From contig CALZUA010000013.1 in the NCBI GenBank assembly GCA_945829235.1, positions 1 to 64,000 on the forward strand: a stretch of 64,000 nucleotides of DNA, in the 5' to 3' direction. The notes under the pieces were generated by a model. That model saw nothing but the letters and a program-made list of their open reading frames with translations. It searched no databases and was not told where the DNA came from. The DNA is from an uncultured Clostridia bacterium. GTDB taxonomy: Bacteria; Bacillota; Clostridia; Oscillospirales; Ruminococcaceae. The translations under genes were made by a program, and so were the position numbers. Below are positions 42,767 to 51,440 of this stretch, one piece after another; the stretch's first letter is position 1; every line of letters starts with the position of its first letter.

Positions 42767-45700
42767 TCAATAAACTTCGTACTCGATGAATTCCGGTGAA
42801 TAGATGTCGTAGCAGCCTGCTCCGAGGTCTTTGCAGTCGAAGATTGTGTTGCGGAACTCCATCCAGTGGTCCTGCGTCAAGACGTCTTCGCCGTAGAGTG
42901 CTCTTGAAATAAGCGCTTTGGATTGGCTGGTCTGTTCGTACCTGCCCGGATTCAGATTGTAAACCGTACCCATTATGTTCTCGCAATATGAGAAATACTT
43001 TGCTTTTCTCACTTTACTGCTCGGTACCAAATAGCTTTTTTCCGGCTTAAAGTCCTCAATTCCGTGGTCTTTATAGCCGTAATTCCCCGTTGCATAAAGC
43101 GTTTGCGGATTAGACTCGGAGAATGATTTCCAGCCGTCAAAGGAAGTGAGAACAAGGTAGTTTTCGTTGAAAAGACTGCGCTCGTTTGCATAACGATAAG
43201 GGATCACACGAGAAATGGCTCTGTCGTCAATTCCCGTCTTGAACAGATGTTCGCTCGTCATATAATCGAAGAATTTGTCCGCGCTGTAACCCATCCGCAG
43301 ATATCTTTTCTTAATTCTGTCAAGTGAAGCGGCAGAAAGCCTTGACTTGTTTATATTATCACTGAAATCTGAAAGTTTAATCCAAGCATAGTCGGGTGCA
43401 TAAGCAATCTTACGATGTGAGGGTCTAGTTATGTCGGTCTCCACCATCTTTTTATCTTCTTTTATCGAATAGCTTGCGTTCCAGTTCAAAAATGTAATAT
43501 ATTCTCCTAAACCGCCGTATGGTGTCCACCACGGCCGCTCACTCTTTATGTTAGCCCGCGAGAAAGGCAAGCCGATTTTTACAACGTGCATTTTTATCGG
43601 TCGGTCAATCACATAGCACCACTCAAACGTGTCATCGGGAAGCTCGTGCATACCGGTGTTGTTTTCAAGGAACTTGAGGGTGCTCTCTATGTCTTTGGCA
43701 ATGGGATTGCTTTCCTTGTCATAACCTCTGTTGTAAGAAGCGGCAAGCATTGCAAAGCTGCCGTATTTGATTGTAAACGCCTTGAGGTAATCGTTAAAGT
43801 CGGTCAGATACTCCTCTGCTTCATACTGGAAATTGTAGTACGCATAAACGCTGTAAAACCTGTATGAAAGCGGAGAAGACATAGTGTCACCCCTCAGATT
43901 TGCGCAGAATTTAGTGTAATAATTCTGTATGTTGTTGAGGGTCTGGGGGTCTTTGGTGAGAGCGTCATACATTGCTTTTGACATAACGCTTGCCATAAAC
44001 TCTTTCGTCAGTTTTTCAACTGCCTCGTCATCGGCTGCAAGCCCCTGTTCAATAATAAGATTTTTAATGTCTTCTTCAAGTCCTGCCTCAACTTTTGCAT
44101 ATTTGGAAAAATCAGCCGAGGCGTTAGGGAAGCTGTTTTCGTCAAGGGTAAGGGTAAGAGTTTTTTCCTTGTCGATCGCAATATTTTCAACAGAGTAGGT
44201 ATCTTTGAGCTTGTTTGCAATCGTAAGTCCGCCGTTTATGTCATATACAACGGTCAGCGTGTCGCCTGCCTTGACATATTGTACTAAATCTATGACATTT
44301 GAACGCATATCGTTGCTGACAGAATTGAATACGGCTTCAAGGGGGTCTATATAAGATGTGCAGAAATCGGTCCAGCCTTTTGTTGCGTTTATATAGAGGT
44401 CCTTATCTATTCCGGAAGCCATATAGTCCATCTGTTCTTTGAGTGACGCCATTATAGTGTCCATCTTTTTATCAAGATTTTCCACTTCAATTCTCACGGA
44501 CTCAATCGCGGAATAAATCTTATCCATTTTATCGGGCGCGCTCTTGATAAAGCCCAGCGTTTCCAGAAGCTTTTTGGACGAACCGACAAAGGACTTTATA
44601 TCAAGATTGTATGCGGATTTTCCGGCACTGATAATGATTTCGGCAATTTTTTTGATGTTGTCAAACTCCTTTTTTGCCTTTGAAAGCTCTGCGATAATCT
44701 CCTTGACTTTGCTTTTGTCGCCTCTCACCGATTCAGCAATATAACCGAAGGTATCTGAGGTATCGTCGGACGGCGTTCCCCAAGCATTCAGCAGCTTCCC
44801 GCGAGCAACCTTAACTCCGCCCTCGAAAATGCTGTTATCGAGGGATTTATCGCTGTTGAATGTAAAGGTGACGGTTGTTGAAGATTCCTCGTTTTTGATT
44901 TCGGTAATTTTTGCATTCGCTAAATCACCGTCAAAGGTCAAATCCGCAGCGGTCAGATTGCTGAAGCTGCCGTAAATCGGCACAAGGACAAGCGTTCCCT
45001 TAAAGCCGCCGTCTGTCTTTTCGATATAATCAAGATAAGCGTTGAGGTAAGCGCCGCAGTCGGGGATTTCCAACAACACATCGGTCTGGCAGGAAAGCGC
45101 GCTGTTCTTTATCACGAGCTGCTTGTCAACAACCGATTGAATTGCCGAATCCAAATCGGCAGCATTTGTCGAAAAACTGATTGAAATCACGCTTCCGTCG
45201 GAATTTGCGGCAGCCGAGTCGATGTGCATATCGTTAATCGTGATAGCGTCGGCAAGTTCATCGCCGCTCTTGACTGCCTTCGCGCCAAGAAGTTCAACGT
45301 CAAATTTCAGCGTGCCGTTGTCGTAAGCGTAAGTGTTTTCGGAAATATAAGCGGCGGGATTTTCGATATCAACGGTTGCCATAAGTTCGTATCCGGTATC
45401 CAGAACGCTTTCCGAAACAGTTGCGTAGCCGTAAGGCGCGGAGCAAATCCGAACGTCGCCGACCGTGTTTATGGTAATTTCGCTGCCGTTTGATGTAACG
45501 GACGAGATGCTCAAATCCTCGAAAGCGCCCGATAATTCAATATCTTCGGGCTTAACGTCCTTTACAGTAGCGTTCTCCAGCGTTACCTTCAAAACGGGAT
45601 TTTCAGTGCCGTTGTAGATTGTGCCGTCAATCTCCGCGGAAACAAGTTTTTGCGCGGAGCTGTCATTTTCGGGAATTTTATAGTACGAGCCAACGGCGAA

Positions 45701-46183
45701 TTTCCCGCTTGACGTGCCGTTTTTGTGTATGTAGAAATCGTACGCGCCGTACTCAAACGGGTTCTTGAACGTGATAGACAGCGTTTTCGCGTCAACTCTC
45801 GTCAAGGTGTAATCGGTAATTTCCTTTGCCTCGGAGAAGCTGCTCTGCGGCTCGTTTGTCTGTTCAGCGCCGCTTGTTGAAGTATCGGAATTTGCTTCGC
45901 TGTTCTCGGAAGAAGCCTCGGTGTTTTGCTCTTGGGGCTGATATTGATACACGTTAACGGCGATGTTGCTCTTTGCGATATCGTCCTTGAAAAAGTCCTC
46001 GTCGCAAGTGAGCGTGATTTCAAGCGTGTCGCCGTTTTGCACCGCTTTGCACGAAAGCTCGACAAGCTGCTCTCTTTCTTCCTCGGTGATTTGCCATTGC
46101 TTTTTGTCGGAGCTGTCTGTGCAAGAAGTGACGGAAAAGCACATCACCGCCGCCATAACAGCCGCAATTATTCTCTTTTTCAT
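42767..46183 (-). CDS. Giant lipoprotein (1138 residues), unknown
   Basis: Starts at MKKRIIAAV (46183; AAAGGAAAC site). Lipobox VTSC. Residues about 30-480 are a string of beta domains with recurring phrases (TLEITLTCDEDFFKDD; NPVLKVTLENATVKDVKPEDIEL; GGFKGTLVLVPIYGSFSNLTAADLTF), suggesting three to four similar Ig/cadherin-like modules. About 490-620 is helical coiled coil (KAKKEFDNIKKIAEIIISAG; VRIEVENLDKKMDTIMASL). The last 500 residues are mixed, with aromatic-rich segments and no family I recognise. It follows the clostripain-like gene by 53 nt and is probably co-transcribed; it may be that enzyme's partner or substrate. Confidence 0.8.
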   Translation of the reverse strand: MKKRIIAAVMAAVMCFSVTSCTDSSDKKQWQITEEEREQLVELSCKAVQNGDTLEITLTCDEDFFKDDIAKSNIAVNVYQYQPQEQNTEASSENSEANSDTSTSGAEQTNEPQSSFSEAKEITDYTLTRVDAKTLSITFKNPFEYGAYDFYIHKNGTSSGKFAVGSYYKIPENDSSAQKLVSAEIDGTIYNGTENPVLKVTLENATVKDVKPEDIELSGAFEDLSISSVTSNGSEITINTVGDVRICSAPYGYATVSESVLDTGYELMATVDIENPAAYISENTYAYDNGTLKFDVELLGAKAVKSGDELADAITINDMHIDSAAANSDGSVISISFSTNAADLDSAIQSVVDKQLVIKNSALSCQTDVLLEIPDCGAYLNAYLDYIEKTDGGFKGTLVLVPIYGSFSNLTAADLTFDGDLANAKITEIKNEESSTTVTFTFNSDKSLDNSIFEGGVKVARGKLLNAWGTPSDDTSDTFGYIAESVRGDKSKVKEIIAELSKAKKEFDNIKKIAEIIISAGKSAYNLDIKSFVGSSKKLLETLGFIKSAPDKMDKIYSAIESVRIEVENLDKKMDTIMASLKEQMDYMASGIDKDLYINATKGWTDFCTSYIDPLEAVFNSVSNDMRSNVIDLVQYVKAGDTLTVVYDINGGLTIANKLKDTYSVENIAIDKEKTLTLTLDENSFPNASADFSKYAKVEAGLEEDIKNLIIEQGLAADDEAVEKLTKEFMASVMSKAMYDALTKDPQTLNNIQNYYTKFCANLRGDTMSSPLSYRFYSVYAYYNFQYEAEEYLTDFNDYLKAFTIKYGSFAMLAASYNRGYDKESNPIAKDIESTLKFLENNTGMHELPDDTFEWCYVIDRPIKMHVVKIGLPFSRANIKSERPWWTPYGGLGEYITFLNWNASYSIKEDKKMVETDITRPSHRKIAYAPDYAWIKLSDFSDNINKSRLSAASLDRIKKRYLRMGYSADKFFDYMTSEHLFKTGIDDRAISRVIPYRYANERSLFNENYLVLTSFDGWKSFSESNPQTLYATGNYGYKDHGIEDFKPEKSYLVPSSKVRKAKYFSYCENIMGTVYNLNPGRYEQTSQSKALISRALYGEDVLTQDHWMEFRNTIFDCKDLGAGCYDIYSPEFIEYEVY

Positions 46184-46236
46184 AGTGTTTCCTTTCTGCA
46201 TTTTTTGCTGTTTATTCTTGATAAATCTTGAAAACG

Positions 46237-48039
46237 TTAACTGTCCTCAAGCGAGAAAACTTCTTCAATTTCCGATTTACCGTCGGTAATTTTTGCGACG
46301 GCAATGTTGGTATAATGCGCGTTACCGAAGATATCCGTGACAATTCCCTGAAAGATGTAATAACCATCGGGAAGCGTCCTGATTTCAATCGAGCAGTCGC
46401 TGTTGTAGATGAATTTTGCGTATTCAGCCAGCGTTTCGCTGAACATCTCCTTGAACAGCACGGTGACCTCATCGTTCTCCGCAAGCGTCATAATTCTGCC
46501 CGTGACATCGCCCGTAATAACATAGCCGTTCAGCTTTGCTTTACGGGTTGAGCTGTTGTAGGTGAAAATCAGCTCGGCGTCCGCGCCGTTTATCCGCACG
46601 GGCGAGCGATAAACCGTGTAGTTGTTTTTCTCGGTCATTATTTGGCAGCTCAACGCATACCCGCCGAAATACACCCAGCGTCCCGTGAAATTTACGGAAA
46701 AGATGCTGCCGTGTTGCGAGAAATCGTTGTCCGTGCCCATTTGGTAATAAGCGTCATTTTCCAAATCCACGGCACCGAGCGTGTATTCCATTCGCCGAAT
46801 GTACTTTTCCGCGCCGCTTTTCACGGTAAAACTCAGCCGTTCCCCGTCAACAAAACCCCTGTCCTCAAAGCTGAATTCGCAAGCACTGTTTTTCGCGAAA
46901 TAACTCTCGAGAAAGCTCTTGTACACCTCGTCCGTGCAAATCGGAAGATAACTTTTGAGCTGCTTTTCGTCTGCGGGGAACAGCAAATTCAGTCCCGAAG
47001 CTGCTTGCTTTGACGGAGAATTTTCGGTTTGAACAACCTCGGAAATTCCCGTTTCAACGCCAAAAAATTCCGCAATCGCCCCGAAATCGTAGAAACCGTT
47101 TGAGGAATTTTCGATGATATCCGCACTCTGCAAAGCCTCGGGAATTTTCGCTTCGCCGTCTGCCTCGGACATCGCGGAAACCGTTTTGTGAAGCGCTTCG
47201 CGGAGCTTGTCAATCCGTGATAAATCCGTGCAGGAGAGCGTGTAGTAACCCTTGTTGCCGTGCTTTTCGGCGTAACCGCGGAGAACTTTTTCGTAGAAAT
47301 CGCGCTCGCCGAGATTTTCCGCGATAACTCGATAATCCAGTCCGCCTGCGTGCTCGAGGTCTTGCGAAGCTATCATAAAATCGGCGAAAGGGCTGATTGA
47401 AACGGCGGTATCGAAGCACGCCATTTTGCACGCGTCAAAGCAGATGAACGCGAATTTTTGCGTTAAATTGCACGCCGAAAGCGCCGCCGCGATTTCCATC
47501 ACCGTGAGCGAGTCGCCCGAATACAGTTCGTCAAAGCAAGCGCCCTTGACAAAGCCGCCGCCGTGGTTCCACAAGATAAGCGAGGTTTCCTCGGCGGGAA
47601 AGCTCTGCGTTCCCCATTGAACGAAATCAGCGAGAGTCGCCGCCTCACCCATATTTGCAAGCGCGGTTTCGCCGACTTTGACGAGCTCACCGTTTTGCAC
47701 GGAATAGCGCGCAAGTTTATCGTTCGGGATATCAAACCCGCGCCACTTTCGCGCACCGCCCGTCTGAATTACGATATTCACCCCGTCGTCAACCCGCGCG
47801 CCGAGCAGCTCCCGAATATTTGCCGTTGCAGAGCCGCCCGTTGTTTCAAGCGAACTCCCGCACATATAAATCAGCAGCGTTGCCTTTGACAGCGGCGGTT
47901 TTTCCTCGGAAACGCTTGTCGCGGTCGAGCTTGAACCTTGTGGCGCGGTGTTTCGCGTGAACAAAAAAATCGCCGCAGCAATTCCCAAAACCAGCAAAAC
48001 TGCTCCGACGATTACAAAAATTCTCTTTTTTATCTTCAT
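46237..48039 (-). CDS. Clostripain-related membrane protein
   Basis: 600 residues with an N-terminal membrane anchor (IFVIVGAVLLVLGIAAAIFLF). C11 domain: TLLIYMCGSSLETTGGSATA, catalytic His in LILWNHGGGFVKG, catalytic Cys in FICFDACKMACFD. A beta-rich C-terminal part follows, parallel to the lipoprotein paralogue at 28642-30738. The start is uncertain: ATG at 48039 has no clear ribosome binding site. It lies directly downstream of a two-component system, with direct repeats GTTGCA over a weak -35 region. Confidence 0.87.
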   Translation of the reverse strand: MKIKKRIFVIVGAVLLVLGIAAAIFLFTRNTAPQGSSSTATSVSEEKPPLSKATLLIYMCGSSLETTGGSATANIRELLGARVDDGVNIVIQTGGARKWRGFDIPNDKLARYSVQNGELVKVGETALANMGEAATLADFVQWGTQSFPAEETSLILWNHGGGFVKGACFDELYSGDSLTVMEIAAALSACNLTQKFAFICFDACKMACFDTAVSISPFADFMIASQDLEHAGGLDYRVIAENLGERDFYEKVLRGYAEKHGNKGYYTLSCTDLSRIDKLREALHKTVSAMSEADGEAKIPEALQSADIIENSSNGFYDFGAIAEFFGVETGISEVVQTENSPSKQAASGLNLLFPADEKQLKSYLPICTDEVYKSFLESYFAKNSACEFSFEDRGFVDGERLSFTVKSGAEKYIRRMEYTLGAVDLENDAYYQMGTDNDFSQHGSIFSVNFTGRWVYFGGYALSCQIMTEKNNYTVYRSPVRINGADAELIFTYNSSTRKAKLNGYVITGDVTGRIMTLAENDEVTVLFKEMFSETLAEYAKFIYNSDCSIEIRTLPDGYYIFQGIVTDIFGNAHYTNIAVAKITDGKSEIEEVFSLEDS

Positions 48040-48082
48040 TTTCAAATAGAATTAAACAGTATTTCTCACAGCTTGCACCTAT

Positions 48083-48115
48083 ATTATACATCATAAAGTG
48101 CAACAAAACTGCAAC
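48083..48115 (-). promoter_or_regulatory. Putative activator-dependent promoter of the clostripain-like gene
   Basis: TATAAT (48088-48083 on minus) with no recognisable -35. Two GTTGCA copies (48115-48110 and 48104-48099) lie 11 nt apart where -35 should be, the spacing used by OmpR/PhoB-type regulators. Confidence 0.6.
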
Positions 48116-48141
48116 ATTCCTCCGAAACCCTGATTTTTCGT

Positions 48142-48936
48142 TCAATCCTGCTTTTCGGAAATCTCGGCGGTTGTCATTTCAGCCCACGAATACTGGTTCA
48201 TATACTCGCCGCGGTATCGGTTCACGGCATACGGAATGTGCCGCAGAAAGTCAAAATAATCGCAGTCAACCGCGTCACAATCAAGCGAAATGGTGTTTCG
48301 GCTTTTCAGAATAATGTCCTCCGCGTCCACCTCCGCAAGCGTTTTTTTCAGCTCGCTTATCAGGTTTCGGAGGTTGCTTTGGCGGGAATGTGTGTCCGGT
48401 CCTTCTTCCCACAGCACCGCGATAAGCTCACCCATTGTCACACCCGCGCCCATTCGGTCAACGAGATACGCAAGCAGTTCCTTCGCCTTTTGCCGCTTAA
48501 ACACAAGCGGTTTCCCGTCGCAGAAAACCTCAAAGTTGCCGAAGCACTGAAAGCGGATTTTCTTCCCGCTTTTCGGCAAAACGGGCGTGCGCAAATGCAA
48601 AAGCGCCTGTTTCACCGCCTCGGGGGTCGCGGGTTTCAACAAATAGTCGCTTGCGTACAGCCGAAACGCGTCCAGCGAATACTCGGAGTAGCCGGTCACA
48701 AAAATAATATTTATCTCGCCGCAGATTTCCTTGAGCTGCCGCGCAAGCTCAAGTCCCGTCATTCCGCGCATTTTTATGTCAAGAAAAGCAACATCGCAGC
48801 CGTTCTCTCCCACATAGGAAATCGCGTCCGCGGTTTTCCGAAAACCGTTCACCTTCGCTTCGGGAACAACTTTTTCTATCGAATCAACCAGCAGCTCCAG
48901 CGCCAGCTTTTCATCATCAACAGCAATTATGTTCAT
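48142..48936 (-). CDS. Response regulator with OmpR/SARP-type DNA-binding domain
   Basis: 264 residues. Receiver domain 1-120 with the acidic pocket AVDDEK, phospho-acceptor Asp53 (VAFLDIKMRG) and Lys near 103 (YLLKPAT). Linker, then a winged-helix transcription-regulator domain (FGNFEVFCDGKPLVFKRQKA; KELLAYLVDRMGAGVTMGEL; SNLRNLISELKK) of the OmpR/SARP type, which is unusual for a partner of a LytS-like kinase (more often LytTR). It overlaps the kinase gene by 4 nt. Probable target: the promoter at 48083-48115. Confidence 0.88.
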   Translation of the reverse strand: MNIIAVDDEKLALELLVDSIEKVVPEAKVNGFRKTADAISYVGENGCDVAFLDIKMRGMTGLELARQLKEICGEINIIFVTGYSEYSLDAFRLYASDYLLKPATPEAVKQALLHLRTPVLPKSGKKIRFQCFGNFEVFCDGKPLVFKRQKAKELLAYLVDRMGAGVTMGELIAVLWEEGPDTHSRQSNLRNLISELKKTLAEVDAEDIILKSRNTISLDCDAVDCDYFDFLRHIPYAVNRYRGEYMNQYSWAEMTTAEISEKQD

Positions 48937-50240
48937 TCTTCCGCTCCTTTCGGTATTCTAATAATAGCGGTCGTGCCGCTGTTTTGCGCGCTGATGAAAT
49001 CAAGCGTGCCGCCGCACATTATCTGAAGTCGGCTGCGAACCGAGGAAATTCCGATGTGCAGCTTTCCGTCGTTCGGGAGATTGTTCGGGTCAAAACCAAC
49101 GCCGTTGTCGCTCACCCGAATTTCATAAAAATCGGGAAATTCCGCCGTGCTTATCGTCACGCACCCGCCGTCGGGAAGGTCGCTTATACCGTGATTTACT
49201 GCGTTTTCAACCAGCGGCTCAATCGTCATCGGCGGGATAAAAAACTCGCTCACGCTGATGTCATAGCAAATCTCAAGCTCGTCATCAAAACGGATTTTTT
49301 CAAGCGAAAGATACGCTTTCGTGTGATTAAGCTCCTCGGCGAAGGAGATGAGATTTGTTTTCTTGATTGAGTTGAGGTTGCCGCGAAGATATTTCGCGAA
49401 GTTATCGACAGCGTCCTTTGCCGCCTCGGGTTTAACGTCGCAAAGTCGGTAAATCGACGTGAGCGCGTTGTACAGAAAATGCGGCTGAATTTGCGATAAA
49501 ACAAGCGCGTTTCGGCTCTCCGACAAGGCAAGCTCCTGTTCAACCAGCTTTTTCTCCATTTCAGCAGCGTTTTGCACCTGTAAAATATGTACCGATGTAT
49601 ATAAAAAGGTCATCGAAACAGTCGAAGCGAGGTACACGGGAACAACGTTCCAGATAATCTGAACAGGTATCGCAACTACGGGAATTGCCCCGAAAAGCAC
49701 AAACACAATGGTTTCGCGCCAGCCGAGCGTCTTGCGGTTAACCACGGCAAGTGCCATTGTAAGAGCGGGAAGAACGATGTAAATTACCTGACTGACGAGG
49801 TAAAGCGGTCCCGGGATATCGCGCCCCGTTTCGTCATAGCTGACGTACATTCCGTTGAACGCGGATATCAGAAACGAAATAACCGACGCCGCGCAAATCG
49901 CCGTGATAATGTGCGCGTAACGATAGGAGATTTTCTTTTTTGTGGATATATAAGCGGTCGCGCAGTATGAATAGAGCGAAAACAGCGCGCAGGCAAACGC
50001 GTCCGAGAAAAACGAGAGCACCTTTATCGCGGGCACTTTTTCGGGCGACGGCTCGTCAAGCAAAAGACAAATCGGCGCATCTACAAGCAGCATAAGCATA
50101 TTCGCCGTCAAAACGCATATCAGGAGCTTTCCCGTTGTGTCCTTGTACGAGCGCTCCGCGAAACAGCCTATCAACATAACCCCCGTTATGATTGCCGCAA
50201 AAAACTCCAGCGCGGCGCTCATATAATTCATTTCGTTCAT
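48933..50240 (-). CDS. LytS-type sensor histidine kinase
   Basis: 435 residues from MNEMNYMSA (50240; GAGAAGGATAAT site). Six to seven membrane helices in the first ~230 residues without a large extracellular loop, then the His_kinase (PF06580) box SQIQPHFLYNALTS, N-box PLVENAVNHGI and G-box VSDNGVGFD. The ligand would be sensed in the membrane. ATGA overlap with the response-regulator gene. Confidence 0.9.
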   Translation of the reverse strand: MNEMNYMSAALEFFAAIITGVMLIGCFAERSYKDTTGKLLICVLTANMLMLLVDAPICLLLDEPSPEKVPAIKVLSFFSDAFACALFSLYSYCATAYISTKKKISYRYAHIITAICAASVISFLISAFNGMYVSYDETGRDIPGPLYLVSQVIYIVLPALTMALAVVNRKTLGWRETIVFVLFGAIPVVAIPVQIIWNVVPVYLASTVSMTFLYTSVHILQVQNAAEMEKKLVEQELALSESRNALVLSQIQPHFLYNALTSIYRLCDVKPEAAKDAVDNFAKYLRGNLNSIKKTNLISFAEELNHTKAYLSLEKIRFDDELEICYDISVSEFFIPPMTIEPLVENAVNHGISDLPDGGCVTISTAEFPDFYEIRVSDNGVGFDPNNLPNDGKLHIGISSVRSRLQIMCGGTLDFISAQNSGTTAIIRIPKGAEE

Positions 50241-50285
50241 ATTATTATCCTTCTCGCATAATCTTCCGTGCCTACTTTTCATTGT

Positions 50286-50314
50286 ATTATATCACACTAT
50301 GAGAATGTTGTCAA
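50286..50314 (-). promoter_or_regulatory. Consensus promoter of the two-component operon
   Basis: TTGACA (50314-50309), 17 nt, TATAAT (50291-50286). Confidence 0.85.
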
Positions 50315-50342
50315 GCTTGAAAAACAGAACCGCTTGTAATGT

Positions 50343-50915
50343 CTAAACCCCCAATTTTATAACGACGTTATACTTAACAGGAAGATAGATTGTCAATACA
50401 GGTGCAGCACACGAGAAAAATTTTTTGAGCACCTCTAGGGGAGTAAGGTAATTCAAGCATTTCCGCGGACGATTGTTAATCAGATTGACAATGGACTGCA
50501 AATCATCATCGGAAATGTCGGCAAAGGAAGTGCCTTTCGGTAAAACTGACGCAATAGACCGTTGGTGTTTTCATTAGTGCCACGGCGAATAAGGCTCACA
50601 AAAATACGCCTTCACGTCCTTTGCTTCTGCAAGTTCCTGATGAGCTGCAAATTCTTTTCCATATGTCCGAAACGAGTACGGTTTTCCGCGCCGGCAGGAC
50701 GCTCGCTTATTGGCACGGTATGGGAAATTTTGACGCGTTTGTCATCGGTTTTTTCGGCGTTTCTTATAAAGTTTGTCTGCATGATGAGCGGCGTATGTAC
50801 CGTTAGCATAACAATTTCTGCGAAATTCGCAGCTCACCAAGGGCGGCGATCGATTGGGCTTAAAAAACCTTGACAACTCCCGCTCTTCTGTGGTAAAATG
50901 GGTGTAATGACACAT
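50343..50915 (-). mobile_element. IS30-family element remnant
   Basis: ATG 50915 (AGGAGG site) opens MCHYTHFTTEERELS, the IS30 N-terminal HTH. Later frames give NCYANGTY, KLYKKRRK, YFCEPYSPWHNENTNGLLRQ and NRPRKCLNYLTPLEVLKKFF. The C-terminal DDE motif context is there, but there are several internal deletions and frameshifts, so it is dead. It lies between the two-component operon and the header promoter at 51087-51114. Confidence 0.85.
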
Positions 50916-51086
50916 ATTGCTTCCTCCTGTTTATGGTTGCGTGGTTACTCCCATTATAACACGAGCTGCCTTATGTGTCATTATTTTTTTCGGGTGTTGC
51001 ACTTATATTATAAATCTATCATTGTTAAAGATATCATGTTTTTCCCTCTCGTTTGACGAATAAATTCAAAATCCGATTGCAAGCCT

Positions 51087-51114
51087 ATTATATCACAAAA
51101 ATCGAATATTTCAA
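51087..51114 (-). promoter_or_regulatory. SigmaA promoter (header repeat), no intact gene behind it
   Basis: TTGAAA (51114-51109), 16 nt, TATAAT (51092-51087). Downstream (minus) lies the IS30 remnant, so the original first gene may have been lost. Confidence 0.65.
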
Positions 51115-51129
51115 TATACAAAAGCAAAG

Positions 51130-51314
51130 CCGCCTAAATCTTTTCAATAAAGGCGGGCACACGTTTTATTTTCGTTTTCTGTTGATATTCAGACTTGCTC
51201 AAACCGCGCTGCTTTCCGATAGCCATTTTCTCACTATTCTGAATGCAGCCAATTCTCGATGTTTTTCTTCATATTTTTGTGTTTTTCGACAATTTGTATG
51301 GGATTAGCAATAAC
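51130..51314 (-). repeat. Header hairpin, sigma-K tail, block B and core G
   Basis: CCGCCT/AGGCGG hairpin (51130-51156), a sigma-K end remnant (TTGCTCAAACCGCGC, about 51197-51212), block B (about 51230-51301) and core GATTAGCAATAAC at 51302-51314, followed by ATCGTTGAGGAAACAATT. It shows sigma tail and block B within one junction. Confidence 0.75.
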
Positions 51315-51402
51315 ATCGTTGAGGAAACAATTTTTGCCCGAAAAACGCGCAAAATTTCATCGTTTAATATGCCGAAAAAACCAAAATACCGATTTTGAGA
51401 AA

Positions 51403-51430
51403 AAGCCCGAACACACAAACGCTCGGGCTT
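51403..51430 (-). terminator. Terminator of the second FecR-LRR gene
   Basis: AAGCCCGA (51403-51410) pairs with TCGGGCTT (51423-51430). Confidence 0.75.
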
Positions 51431-51440
51431 AGATTTTCAA

